Source: JAANXG01 sp034520625
Lineage (GTDB): Bacteria; Pseudomonadota; Gammaproteobacteria; Arenicellales; JAANXG01
Direction: 5' to 3'
DNA: 64,000 bases
Assembly: GCA_034520625.1 (NCBI GenBank)
Contig: JAXHNI010000014.1
Span: forward strand, 62,001 to 126,000
Each line of letters begins with the position of its first letter. Position 1 is the stretch's first letter. Under the pieces are notes generated by a model that was not told the origin of the DNA, did no database searches, and saw only the letters and a list, made by a program, of their open reading frames with translations. The translations under genes and the position numbers were made by a program. Of the stretch, positions 1-8,723 are shown piece after piece.

Positions 1-637
1 TGGCCTGGAGACAGCCCATCAGGCCCGCCACCGAGCCCAGCACGCCGTTCTCGGCGCAGTTTTGCGGCGGCTCGGACACATTCTGGTACAGGCACCCGTA
101 ACACGGCGAGTCCGGCTGGTCCAGGCGAAACACGCTGATCTGCCCCTCCATGCGCACCACCGCCGCCGATACCAGCGGCCGGCCCACCCGCACGCATGCC
201 GCGTTGATGGCGAAGCGCGCGTCGAAGTTATCCGTGCCGTCCACGACCACGTCCGCCTGCCGGACGACATCGTCGAGGTCACTGCCCGACAGTGCCTGGT
301 CGTAGGACCTGATATGCACGTCGGGGTTCAGCGACTTCAGGGTCCGCGCCGCGGATTCGACCTTCTTCTGCCCCAGGGAGTCGTTCATGTGGACGATCTG
401 GCGCTGAAGGTTCGACAGCTCCACCAGGTCCGGGTCCACCAGGATCAGCTCGCCGACGCCGCTGCTGGCGAGATACATCCCGGCGGGCGAGCCCAGCCCG
501 CCCATCCCGAACAGCACCACGCTGGCGTTGAGCAGCCGGTTCTGGCCCTCGACGTCGATCTCCGGCAGAAAGATCTGGCGACTGTAACGCAGTAGCTGCT
601 CATCGCTGACGACGCGGCGCGCGGGTTCGGTTGCCAT
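1..637 (-). CDS. MoeB/ThiF/HesA-family adenylyltransferase, 3' end outside window
   Basis: Translating the minus strand from ATG at 637 gives about 212 residues that run off the left edge. The N-terminus (SDEQLLRYSRQI) leads into a nucleotide-binding glycine motif (FGMGGLGSPAG), then the SNLQRQ segment, the DGTDNFDARF motif and the first zinc CxxC (CYGC). This layout is that of E1-like enzymes that adenylate the C-terminus of MoaD or ThiS for molybdopterin or thiazole synthesis. The second CxxC pair lies outside the window, so MoeB and ThiF cannot be separated. The gene starts 11 bp after the DUF1244 stop, so the two are probably co-transcribed. Confidence 0.88.
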   Translation of the reverse strand, partial: MATEPARRVVSDEQLLRYSRQIFLPEIDVEGQNRLLNASVVLFGMGGLGSPAGMYLASSGVGELILVDPDLVELSNLQRQIVHMNDSLGQKKVESAARTLKSLNPDVHIRSYDQALSGSDLDDVVRQADVVVDGTDNFDARFAINAACVRVGRPLVSAAVVRMEGQISVFRLDQPDSPCYGCLYQNVSEPPQNCAENGVLGSVAGLMGCLQA

Positions 638-648
638 GATCGGGTGCG

Positions 649-963
649 CTACTCGGTGGCCTTCTTGTTGGCTTCCTCGAATGCGGCGAGCTGCTCCGGC
701 GTCGCTTCTTCCGCGTAGCGCGACTTGTACTCGCTGTACGGCATGCCGTACACGGTTTCCCGGGCGGTGTCGTAGTCGATCTCGACGCCCCGCGCCTCGG
801 CCTCCGACCGGTACCACTTGGACAGGCAGTTGCGGCAGAAGTACGCCAGGTTCATCAGGTCGATGTTCTGCACCTCCGGGTACTTGCGCAGGTGCTCGAT
901 GAGCTTGCGGTATACCGCCGCCTCGATCTCGGTCCGGGTCTTGTCGTCGATATTGTCGGTCAT
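649..963 (-). CDS. DUF1244 family protein
   Basis: A 104-residue soluble protein. The central block NIDLMNLAYFCRNCLSKWY (about residues 33-51) and the later VYGMPYSEYK segment are hallmarks of the DUF1244 family, small helical proteins of unknown function found across proteobacteria. Two cysteines (FCRNC) are conserved in that family. It lies directly upstream of the MoeB/ThiF-like gene with an 11-bp gap. No biochemical role is established, and the linkage to the adenylyltransferase is only positional. Confidence 0.85.
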   Translation of the reverse strand: MTDNIDDKTRTEIEAAVYRKLIEHLRKYPEVQNIDLMNLAYFCRNCLSKWYRSEAEARGVEIDYDTARETVYGMPYSEYKSRYAEEATPEQLAAFEEANKKATE

Positions 964-1002
964 GCTCGTATCTTACCCTCTTTGTCCGATTCAGAAACCG
1001 TT

Positions 1003-1183
1003 GTGGTAGTGGTTCAGATTGAAATCGAATACGGAAGGAGCCGTGCCGGGGACCTCCCCCAGGGCTGTCGAAAACAGGGATGTTTGAGCCAGAGCGTACA
1101 TGGAAGTATTCACAGCGACCCTGGGGGAGGTCCCCGGCACGGCTCCTTCCGTTCCGCATGTGCTCAATCTGAATCACTACCAC
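1003..1183. repeat. Dispersed palindromic repeat, copy A
   Basis: A perfect 32-bp inverted repeat (1033-1064 with 1119-1150) flanks a core containing AAAACAGGGATGTTTGAGC. A further 18-bp pair (1003-1020 with 1166-1183, one mismatch) extends the palindrome outward. The same core recurs at 7432, 8516 and 25822. It fills most of the gap between the divergent DUF1244 and mmsA genes. Nothing else recognisable lies in 1184-1419 apart from the mmsA leader. Confidence 0.85.
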
Positions 1184-1419
1184 CCTTGTGCCATTGGACA
1201 TCGCGGGAACCGGAATCATTCATAACAGGAAACCGGAACGCGTTCCAAGATCTGGATTTCGGATCGGGAAAAACCCCTTGGACCATCGGGTTGGATTGCC
1301 GGCCGACGGAAATGGAAGACGCGACGAACTCGATCCCGGCCTGACGCGGCCGCCGGGGCGGCGGTTGCCTGCCCCCGCCCCGGGCCATACACTAGTCTCA
1401 AATTTTACGGAGACCCCAG

Positions 1420-2937
1420 ATGATCACCGAGCCCAAGGCTTATTCCCTGTACCACTACATCGGCGGCGGAAAGATCGCCGGCGACAGCGACCGGTTCGGG
1501 GAGGTCTACGACCCGTCCACCGGCCGGGTCGCCAAGCGCGTGCCCCTGGCCACCCGCGGCGATGTCGAGGGCGCCATCGCCGCCGCCGAGCAGGCCCTGC
1601 CCGACTGGGCCGCCACCCCGCCCGCGAAGCGGGCCCAGGTCATGTTTGCCTTCCGGGAGCTGATCCGGCGGGATATGGACGAGCTCGCCGGGATCGTGTC
1701 CAGCGAGCACGGCAAGACCCTGGAGGACGCGCGGGGTTCGGTCACCCGGGGCCTGGAAGTGGTGGAGTTCGCCTGCGGCATCCCGCAGATGCTGAAGGGG
1801 GAGTACAGCGAGAACGTCGCCGGCGCGGTGGACAGCTACGCCCTGCGCCAGCCGCTGGGGGTGTGCGCCGGGATCACGCCGTTCAATTTTCCGGCCATGG
1901 TGCCGATGTGGATGTTTCCGGTGGCCATTGCCTGCGGCAACACGTTTGTGCTCAAGCCGTCGGAGAAGGTCCCGTCGTGCTCCTTGAAGCTGGCGGAGCT
2001 GATGAGCGAGGCCGGCCTGCCGGACGGGGTGCTGAACGTGGTGCTGGGAGACAAGGAGGCGGTGGACACGCTGCTGACGGACCCGCGGGTGGCGGGGGTG
2101 AGCTTCGTCGGGTCCACGGCGGTGGGCGAGTACGTGTACAAGACCGGCTGTGCCCACGGCAAGCGGGTGCAGGCCCTGTGCGGGGCCAAGAATCACATGG
2201 TGATCATGCCGGATGCAGACATGGACCAGGTGACGGACGCCGCCATCGGGGCGGGCTACGGCTCGGCCGGTGAGCGCTGCATGGCGGTGTCGGTGCTGGT
2301 GACGGTAGGCGAGGAGACCGGAGACGAGGTGGTGCGGCGGCTGGCGCCGCGGGTGCGGGCGCTGAAAGTAGGGCCGTACACGGACCCGGCGACGGAGATG
2401 GGGCCGCTGGTGACCCCGGACCACCTGGCAAAGGTGCGTGGCTACGTGGACCAGGGGGTGGCCGAGGGGGCCGAGCTGGTGGTGGACGGCCGGGACCTGA
2501 CGGTGGCGGGCTACGAGGACGGGTCGTATCTCGGCGGCTGTCTGTTCGACCGGGTCACCGAGAGCATGCGCATCTACCAGGAGGAAATCTTCGGACCGGT
2601 GCTGAGCGTGGTACGCGCCGACAGCTACGAGGAAGCCCTGCGCCTGGTGAACGAGCACGAGTACGGCAACGGCGCGGCCATTTTCACCCGCGACGGCGAT
2701 GCAGCCCGCAACTTCACCAACCGGTGCCGGATCGGCATGGTTGGAATCAACGTGCCGATTCCCGTGCCGGTGGCCTACCACAGCTTCGGGGGCTGGAAGC
2801 GCTCGCTGTTCGGCGACCACCACATCCACGGGCCCGAGGGCGTGCGCTTCTACACCCGCCTCAAGACCGTCACCGCCCGCTGGCCCTCCGGCATCAAGGA
2901 CGGCGCCGAGTTCCACTTCAAGTCCGGCAGCGGCTGA
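1420..2937 (+). CDS. mmsA: CoA-acylating methylmalonate-semialdehyde dehydrogenase
   Basis: A 505-residue ALDH-superfamily enzyme predicted to convert methylmalonate semialdehyde (or malonate semialdehyde) plus CoA and NAD+ to propionyl-CoA (or acetyl-CoA) in valine, pyrimidine or beta-alanine breakdown. The segment ITPFNFPAMVPMWMFPVA is typical of the MmsA branch. GERCMAVS places the catalytic cysteine at residue 287. The length matches the family. It stands alone, with divergent DUF1244 upstream and a GC-rich hairpin downstream. No mmsB or other valine genes adjoin it, so the in vivo substrate is inferred from family membership. Confidence 0.93.
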   Translation: MITEPKAYSLYHYIGGGKIAGDSDRFGEVYDPSTGRVAKRVPLATRGDVEGAIAAAEQALPDWAATPPAKRAQVMFAFRELIRRDMDELAGIVSSEHGKTLEDARGSVTRGLEVVEFACGIPQMLKGEYSENVAGAVDSYALRQPLGVCAGITPFNFPAMVPMWMFPVAIACGNTFVLKPSEKVPSCSLKLAELMSEAGLPDGVLNVVLGDKEAVDTLLTDPRVAGVSFVGSTAVGEYVYKTGCAHGKRVQALCGAKNHMVIMPDADMDQVTDAAIGAGYGSAGERCMAVSVLVTVGEETGDEVVRRLAPRVRALKVGPYTDPATEMGPLVTPDHLAKVRGYVDQGVAEGAELVVDGRDLTVAGYEDGSYLGGCLFDRVTESMRIYQEEIFGPVLSVVRADSYEEALRLVNEHEYGNGAAIFTRDGDAARNFTNRCRIGMVGINVPIPVPVAYHSFGGWKRSLFGDHHIHGPEGVRFYTRLKTVTARWPSGIKDGAEFHFKSGSG

Positions 2938-2966
2938 CCCCGCGCCCCGTCTATTGGCGATCCCCC

Positions 2967-2995
2967 GCGGGGGCGGCCGAGGCCGCCCCCGCTTT
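2967..2995 (+). terminator. Strong hairpin after mmsA, probable terminator
   Basis: Perfect 12-bp arms GCGGGGGCGGCC (2967-2978) and GGCCGCCCCCGC (2981-2992) start 29 bp after the mmsA stop and are followed by TTTACT. The U-tract is weak, so intrinsic termination is likely but not certain. Confidence 0.6.
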
Positions 2996-3173
2996 ACTCC
3001 TCCCCACCGTACCGGATCATCCGTTCTGGTGATGTACTCGCCCGGCGAGCGCCTTACGCTGTGGGGCATCGGATCGAAAATGTTCATCGGATCGTGGCCC
3101 GGTTTAAAGGCCCGCTCCCTGCCACTGGTACTAAAACCCAGTCACTATCCCCCATCGCCACGGAGGTACCAGG

Positions 3174-3806
3174 ATGGAACCAAAGGGAATCAGCGTCACG
3201 GAAATCAGGCTCGGCCTGCCCAATACCCACTACTATCTGCACTGGACGCACAAGGCGGCGCCGATAAACGCGACGCAGCGCCGCGCGCACCTGGCCGACG
3301 TGCGCGCCGCCTGCCGGCGCCTGGAATGGAAAATCTACGCCGCCGCTTTCCGGAACAACGCAACGCAACTCGTGTTTCAGACCTCCGCGGACAACCTGGA
3401 CCGCGGCCTCGACGGCCTGCTGCGGGACGTCCGCGACTATCAACTCTACATGCTGGATCCGGAGCATGCCCTGCCCTTCATCGCGCGCCACGTGCACGAG
3501 CCCGGGCCGAATCCGCGCAGCGCCGCCGGCCCGTCGGAGCTGCCCGACATCCACTTGGGGATATTCATGGGCGACCGGTCCTGGGCGGAACGGATGCTGG
3601 ACGTGCTGACCCGCTGCGCCCTCGGTGCGGACAATGAACCCGAACGTGTCCCGCCCCTGAACGAGCTCGCCCGCTCCCACCCCGACACCCGCGACGCCAT
3701 CACCCGCGCCTACCGCTCGGGACGATTCAGCCTCAAGGATATCGCCGATCATTTCGACCTGCATTTCAGCGAAGTCAGCGCCGTCATCAACACCGCTCCG
3801 CAATGA
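3174..3806 (+). CDS. RAYT-like (Y1 transposase-derived) protein with eroded HUH motif and C-terminal HTH
   Basis: This 210-residue protein has the layout of REP-associated tyrosine transposases: an N-terminal Y1-type fold and a C-terminal helix-turn-helix (about 169-206, SGRFSLKDIADHFDLHFSEV). Where active RAYTs carry the metal-binding H-x-H in a 'PNHVHLLV'-type strand, this one reads AFRNNATQLVFQ (about 59-69), so both histidines are missing. A tyrosine-rich stretch follows (VRDYQLYM). I infer loss of nuclease activity while the DNA-binding module is kept, either by decay or by domestication as a regulator. The reading frame is intact over its full length, which argues against simple junk. 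Confidence 0.6.
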   Translation: MEPKGISVTEIRLGLPNTHYYLHWTHKAAPINATQRRAHLADVRAACRRLEWKIYAAAFRNNATQLVFQTSADNLDRGLDGLLRDVRDYQLYMLDPEHALPFIARHVHEPGPNPRSAAGPSELPDIHLGIFMGDRSWAERMLDVLTRCALGADNEPERVPPLNELARSHPDTRDAITRAYRSGRFSLKDIADHFDLHFSEVSAVINTAPQ

Positions 3807-3869
3807 CAGGTGCCCCGCTCCGGCACTGTGTCACGGCAGGTCGCATCCGGCGTCAGACATCCACGGCGT

Positions 3870-3904
3870 CATTGCGAGGAGCCCAAGGCGACGAAGCAAT
3901 CCAT
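3870..3904. repeat. Short dispersed repeat, copy 1 of 2
   Basis: The stretch begins CATTGCGAGGAGC and ends CGACGAAGCAATCC, with imperfect internal symmetry. A near-identical copy lies at 31692-31727. The type resembles REP-like intergenic units common in bacterial genomes. It sits between the RAYT-like gene and the convergent FAD oxidase. Confidence 0.7.
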
Positions 3905-3922
3905 CCGGCTTTGGAGCTCGCG

Positions 3923-5359
3923 CTACACGACCTTGCCGGGGTTGAGGATACCGTCCGGGTCCATCATGGACTTGAGATTTCGCATCAGCGTCAGCGCTTC
4001 CGGTGACTTGTACCGCTTCATCATGTCGCGGCGCAGTTGGCCGACGCCGTGCTCGGCGCTGAAGCTGCCGTCCAGGCTCATTGCCAGGTCGCTGACGGCA
4101 TCGATGAGGCCCGCGCCGTGCCGCCCGCGGAATTCCGCCGGGTCCCCGGAATCCGGGGCGAGAATGTTGTAGTGAATATTGCCGTCGCCGATATGGCCGA
4201 ACGGACACGGTCGCGCACCCGGTGCGCTCGCCGTGACCTTCTGCCCGGCTTCGGCGAGAAATCGCGGCAGGCTGGCGATCGGAACGGATACGTCGTTCTT
4301 GACCGAATGTTTCTGCGCTTCGGAGATTAGTTCACGGAGCTGCCATAATTCCTCCCGTTGGCGCTCGTTCTGGGCCAGTACCCCATCGAGTATTTCTTCG
4401 TCCTCCATGCCCCGTTCCACGATCCGCTCCAGCATACGGTCAAGAACTGCGCCGTCGGCGCCGCTCGCCAGCTCCATCAGGACGTAGTGGCCGTGGACTT
4501 CGGAGAACGGGTCCGTTTTCCCCATCCCTTCCAGGACGCATTCCAGCGCCTCGCGGCTGATGTACTCATAGGACTCGACAGCGTCCCCGGACAAGTTCCG
4601 GGCGACGCCCAGCAGGCGGCAGGCTGCTTCCGGGTTCGCCACGGCGAGCATCGCGGTTCGGCGGTGCAGCGGATTGGGAAACAGCTTGAGCACCGCCGCC
4701 GTGATGATGCCGAGAGTGCCCTCGGACCCGAGAAACAGGTGCTTCAGGTCGTAGCCGGTATTGTCCTTCCGAAGGCTGGACAGGCCGTTCCATATGGAGC
4801 CGTCCGCCAGCACCACCTCGACCCCCAGCACCAGGTCCCGGGCGTTGCCGTAGCGCAGCACGTTGATGCCCCCGGCGTTCGTCGACAGGTTGCCGCCGAT
4901 CTGGCAGCTTCCCTTGGCGGCAAGATCGAGCGGGAAAAACAGGTCGTGGGCCGATGCAGCATCGTGAATACTCTGGAGAATCACACCCGCCTCCACGGTC
5001 ATGGAATAGTCGACGGTGCTGACCTCGCGGATCGCGTTCAGCTTCTCCAGGCTCAGGACGATCTGCGCACCGCCGTCATCGGGGGTGGCCCCGCCGCACA
5101 GGCCGGTGTTGCCGCCCTGGGGCACGATGCCGACACCGAGCTCACGGGCGATGCCCACCACATCGGCGACCTGGCGTGTGGACGCCGGGCGCACAACCGC
5201 CGCGGCGGCTCCCTGGTAATAGCCACGCTGATCGACGAGATACGGCGCCTGGGCGTCGGGCTGGACAATCACCGCCCGGTCTCCCAGAACTTCAATCAGG
5301 CGCTTCAACAGTTCCGCGGTCACCGGCGGGTCTCCCGTGTTTGGTGAGCCGGTGATCAT
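3923..5359 (-). CDS. FAD-linked oxidase of the D-2-hydroxyacid (GlcD/D-2-hydroxyglutarate) dehydrogenase family
   Basis: About 478 residues from ATG 5359; an upstream in-frame ATG at 5398 would add 13 residues unlike the family. The N-terminal PCMH-type FAD domain shows GGNTGLCGG (about 82-90), GGNLSTNAGG and GSEGTLGIITAA. The C-terminal cap carries the HIGDGNIHYN metal-site motif and AEHGVGQLRR. The family oxidises D-lactate, glycolate, D-2-hydroxyglutarate and similar acids and passes electrons to flavoproteins or quinones. The substrate cannot be set from sequence. It is a monocistron convergent with the RAYT-like gene. Confidence 0.9.
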   Translation of the reverse strand: MITGSPNTGDPPVTAELLKRLIEVLGDRAVIVQPDAQAPYLVDQRGYYQGAAAAVVRPASTRQVADVVGIARELGVGIVPQGGNTGLCGGATPDDGGAQIVLSLEKLNAIREVSTVDYSMTVEAGVILQSIHDAASAHDLFFPLDLAAKGSCQIGGNLSTNAGGINVLRYGNARDLVLGVEVVLADGSIWNGLSSLRKDNTGYDLKHLFLGSEGTLGIITAAVLKLFPNPLHRRTAMLAVANPEAACRLLGVARNLSGDAVESYEYISREALECVLEGMGKTDPFSEVHGHYVLMELASGADGAVLDRMLERIVERGMEDEEILDGVLAQNERQREELWQLRELISEAQKHSVKNDVSVPIASLPRFLAEAGQKVTASAPGARPCPFGHIGDGNIHYNILAPDSGDPAEFRGRHGAGLIDAVSDLAMSLDGSFSAEHGVGQLRRDMMKRYKSPEALTLMRNLKSMMDPDGILNPGKVV

Positions 5360-5427
5360 AACAAATGGAACACTTTCGCAAGGCCGGCAGCCGAGCAACC
5401 AAACGGAGATGGAGAATGATTGTTTGT

Positions 5428-5590
5428 CCCCTCACCCTGTCCCTCTCCCCCTGCGGGGGCGAGGGAACCCTTCGTTCGGAGGCCATACTGGATCAATCGC
5501 CCCGATCCTGCTCCCTCTCCCTGTAGGTCAGGCGCAAGCCTGACATCCAACTCCCTCTCCCCCGCAGGGGGAGAGGGCCGGGGTGAGGGG
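5428..5590. repeat. Intergenic GC-rich repeat cluster with inverted modules
   Basis: The block opens with CCCCTCACCCTGTCCCTCTC and closes with its near reverse complement. It contains an AACCCTTCGTTCGG module and a GGTCAGGCGCAAGCCTGAC palindrome. The same modules, partly inverted, recur at 13619-13776. It fills much of the gap between the divergent FAD oxidase and acyl-CoA synthetase genes; no gene is seen in it. Confidence 0.7.
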
Positions 5591-5775
5591 AAGAACAATA
5601 TCCGTGTTCAATACCTGTAGCCGCTTAGTGACTATCCGTCCCGTCATCATTTCTCTTTCAGGTGATGAGGACCCTTCGATCAAGTCCGACCCCCCATCGC
5701 CGAACCCCGTTTGGAGTCCGGCGCCCCATTTGCGATATATTGTCCGGCAATCCCAAACACCGACGCGCCAGTTTC

Positions 5776-7404
5776 ATGCCCGCAGATCAGAATCCTTTCG
5801 AGACCGACCTGCCGAAGAACGCGGCCAACTACGTCGCGCTGTCACCGCTGAGCCTCCTGCGGAGAACAGCATCCGTGTACCCGCAGCGCACCGCGGTCAT
5901 CTACTACGGCCAGCGCCGCACCTGGGCCGAGACCTACGAGCGCTGCCGGCGCCTGGCTGCCGCGCTGCGTGCCCGGGGTGTGGGAACCGGTGATGCGGTG
6001 TCGGTGCTGGCGCCGAATATTCCCGCCCTGCTCGAGGCGCATTTCGCGGTACCGATGACCGGCGGCGTGCTGAACGCCATCAACGTCCGCCTGGATCCGG
6101 CCACGGTGCGATTCCAGTTACAGCATTCCGCCGCAAAAGTTTTCATCGTCGACCGCGACCTGTCCGCCACGGCGCTCGCCGCCCTGGAGGGGCTGGACAA
6201 TCCGCCGGAGCTCGTCGAGATCGACGACGACGCCGCCGGACAGGATAGCTTTCACGACCTGCGCTATGAACAGCTGATCGCGGAAGGCGACCCGGACTTC
6301 CCCTGCGACCCCCCGGATGATGAATGGCGGGCCATCTCCCTCAACTACACCTCCGGCACCACGGGCGACCCCAAAGGCGTCGTCTACCATCACCGCGGCG
6401 CCTACCTCAACGCCGTCAGCAATGCTTTGAGCTGCAACATCGGCCTCCACCCCGTATACCTGTGGACCCTGCCGATGTTCCACTGCAACGGCTGGTGCTT
6501 TCCCTGGACGGTGACCGCCCTTGCCGGGATCCATGTCTGCTTCAGAAAGGTCGAGGCACGCACCATCTTCGGCCTCATCAGCGCCCACGGCGTTACCCAC
6601 ATGTGCGGCGCGCCCATCGTCCTCAACATGCTGCTGAACAATAGCCAGGAACAGGAAGCGAAGCCGGAGAAAACCGTCGAGGTGATTACCGGCGGCGCGC
6701 CGCCGCCGGAATTCGTCATCGCGGGGATGCGCGAGCTGGGCATGCGGGTCACGCACATGTACGGGCTCACCGAAACCTACGGGCCGTCCACCGTCTGCGC
6801 CCGCCACGACGACTGGGACAGCCGGCCGGACGCCGAACAGGCGCGGCTGATGGCCCGCCAGGGCGTCAACACGTTCATGATCGACGACTACCGCGTGGCG
6901 GACGTCGAGACCGGGGAAACGGTGCCGCGGGACGGCAACACGGTGGGGGAAATCCTGCTGCGCGGCAATACCGTCATGAAGGGTTACCTGAAGAACAAGG
7001 CCGCCACTGGGAAGGCCCTGGATGGCGGCTGGTTCCACAGCGGGGACCTGGCCGTATGGCATGCGGACGGCTACATGCAGGTCACGGACCGGGCCAAGGA
7101 CATCATCATTTCCGGGGGCGAGAACATCTCCAGCGTCGAGGTGGAGAATGTCCTGTATTCCCACCCGGCCATCATGGAGGCCGCGGTCGTGGCCCGGCCC
7201 GACGACTACTGGGGCGAAACCCCCTGCGCCTTCGTGACCCTCAAGAAAGGCGCCGAGGCCAGCGAGCAGGAAGTCATCGACTACTGCCGGGAACATCTGG
7301 CCCACTTCAAGGCGCCGAAAACCGTGATCTTCGACGAGCTGCCGAAAACCTCCACCGGCAAGATCCAGAAATTCGTGCTCCGCGAGCGCGCCCGCGCACT
7401 CTAG
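5776..7404 (+). CDS. Acyl-CoA synthetase (AMP-forming), AlkK/DmdB-like
   Basis: 542 residues from ATG 5776 (MPADQNPFETDL); an in-frame ATG at 5662 adds a low-quality extension. The ANL signature is complete: P-loop YTSGTTGDPKGV (191-202), HMYGLTETYGP, the STGD-equivalent HSGDLAVWH, and the C-terminal catalytic lysine in KTSTGKIQK. The best family match by eye is the medium-chain or 3-methylmercaptopropionate ligase group. It would activate a free carboxylic acid to its CoA ester via an acyl-AMP. The neighbours do not fix the substrate. A repeat element follows 27 bp after the stop. Confidence 0.9.
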   Translation: MPADQNPFETDLPKNAANYVALSPLSLLRRTASVYPQRTAVIYYGQRRTWAETYERCRRLAAALRARGVGTGDAVSVLAPNIPALLEAHFAVPMTGGVLNAINVRLDPATVRFQLQHSAAKVFIVDRDLSATALAALEGLDNPPELVEIDDDAAGQDSFHDLRYEQLIAEGDPDFPCDPPDDEWRAISLNYTSGTTGDPKGVVYHHRGAYLNAVSNALSCNIGLHPVYLWTLPMFHCNGWCFPWTVTALAGIHVCFRKVEARTIFGLISAHGVTHMCGAPIVLNMLLNNSQEQEAKPEKTVEVITGGAPPPEFVIAGMRELGMRVTHMYGLTETYGPSTVCARHDDWDSRPDAEQARLMARQGVNTFMIDDYRVADVETGETVPRDGNTVGEILLRGNTVMKGYLKNKAATGKALDGGWFHSGDLAVWHADGYMQVTDRAKDIIISGGENISSVEVENVLYSHPAIMEAAVVARPDDYWGETPCAFVTLKKGAEASEQEVIDYCREHLAHFKAPKTVIFDELPKTSTGKIQKFVLRERARAL

Positions 7405-7431
7405 TGCACGCCGCCGCTTGTATCGTGAAAA

Positions 7432-7585
7432 GGGCCGGTGCCGGGGGCCGTCTTCCAGGGCTCTCGAAAACAGGGATGTTTGAGCGAGAGCGTACAGGGA
7501 CGTATTCCATCCTTCGGTCCGCAAACGGCACTTCCCTGTGCCGCTCCTCACAGCGGCCCTGGGGGACGGCCCCCGGTACCGGCCC
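7432..7585. repeat. Dispersed palindromic repeat, copy B, with enlarged loop
   Basis: GC-rich arms (7432-7460 and 7557-7585, three mismatches) flank the shared core AAAACAGGGATGTTTGAGC. About 42 bp of extra sequence sit in the right half of the core compared with copies A, C and D. It lies between the acyl-CoA synthetase and comB-like genes. Confidence 0.8.
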
Positions 7586-7663
7586 GATCGGTCGGAGGGT
7601 CTTCAAACAATGCCCGCAGGCAGCGAAAGGGTGCAATATCACCTTCAGCGTGCACCAACCGGC

Positions 7664-8401
7664 ATGACGACTTCCCCACGGGACGGCCCGACGATCCACG
7701 TCCTGTTCCGCAAGGAGGATCTCGACCCCGCCCGGCTCGCCGGCAAGACCGTCGTGGTGGTGGATATCCTGTTCGCCACCACCTCCATCATCGCCGCCCT
7801 GGAATGCGGCGCATCCGTCGTCCATCCGGCGCGGGACCCGGACGAAGCGCTCGACCTTTCCACCCGCCTCGGCGTCCGCGCCCCAGTTCTCGCCGGCGAA
7901 TCCCACTTCCAGTTCATCGACGGATTCGTGCAGCCCACGCCGCTGGCGTTGTGCCGGCACGTCAAGCCGCGGGACACGCTGATCTACTCGACCACCAACG
8001 GCACGGTGGCCCTTCGGGCCTGCGCCGGCGCCCGGCGCGTGCTGGTGGGGGCATTGATCAATACCGGCGCCACGGTACGGGCGCTGGACCTGGGCCGCGA
8101 CGACACCGTGATCATCCTTTGCGCGGGCACCGCGGGCGCGTTCAACATGGAGGATTTCTACGGCGCCGGCTGCCTGGTTCAGCGGATCGCCGCGCAATAC
8201 CCGGGCGGCCGGATGACCGACGCCGCGCTGGCGGCCCTCGACTATTTCGAGGCTTCCGACGCCGGGTCCGTACTGCGCCGCTCCATGGTCGGCCGCCTGA
8301 TGCTGGAATGGGAGCTGGAGGCCGAGGTCGATTTCGCCGCCCGCATCGACGCCAGCGAGGTCGCCGCGGAGCTGCGGGACGACCTCGTCCTGGCCCTGTA
8401 G
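7664..8401 (+). CDS. 2-phosphosulfolactate phosphatase (ComB) family protein
   Basis: 245 residues from ATG 7664; an upstream start at 7538 would read through the repeat element. Family landmarks are VVVDILFATTSIIAALECGA (about 24-43), STTNGTVALRACAGARRVLVG and ILCAGTAGAFNMEDFYGAG, the Mg-dependent ComB fold. ComB hydrolyses (2R)-phosphosulfolactate in coenzyme M synthesis, but many bacterial homologues lie in genomes without that pathway and their substrate is unknown. No sulfolactate genes are nearby, so the name is used for the family only. Confidence 0.8.
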   Translation: MTTSPRDGPTIHVLFRKEDLDPARLAGKTVVVVDILFATTSIIAALECGASVVHPARDPDEALDLSTRLGVRAPVLAGESHFQFIDGFVQPTPLALCRHVKPRDTLIYSTTNGTVALRACAGARRVLVGALINTGATVRALDLGRDDTVIILCAGTAGAFNMEDFYGAGCLVQRIAAQYPGGRMTDAALAALDYFEASDAGSVLRRSMVGRLMLEWELEAEVDFAARIDASEVAAELRDDLVLAL

Positions 8402-8515
8402 GACCGCCCCGGCCGCCAGGTCCATCCGCGCCGGACCGGACCCCGGCGCCGGTGCCGCCGGATAATGGCCTCGAAAGTCGGGTCATCGCGCAGGTCGAGA
8501 ACATGAGCGGGGAGC

Positions 8516-8627
8516 GGGTCAGAGTCGGGGGGCGCCACCCAGGGCTGTCGAAAACAGGGATGTTTGAGCCAGAGCGTACACGGATGTATTTACAGCGGCC
8601 CTGGGTGGCGCGCCCCGGCTCTGACCC
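8516..8627. repeat. Dispersed palindromic repeat, copy C
   Basis: Arms GGGTCAGAGTCGGGG... (8516-8544) and their near complement (8599-8627, two mismatches) flank the same core as copies A, B and D. The arm sequence is different from the other copies but still self-complementary. It ends about 95 bp upstream of the gdhB start. Confidence 0.85.
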
Positions 8628-8723
8628 ATTATTCTTGGAGACTGAGCCGCGACCAAAATTCGATAAATTGCATATATCGACTTATACTCGCCCGATGATG
8701 CCCAATGTCTCGAAGGGGGATTC

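Noticed and set aside
1405..3087. A 560-codon frame antisense to mmsA and similar frames antisense to gdhB and the acyl-CoA synthetase
   Set aside because: Low-complexity, His/Arg/Gly-rich shadow translations with no homology pattern.
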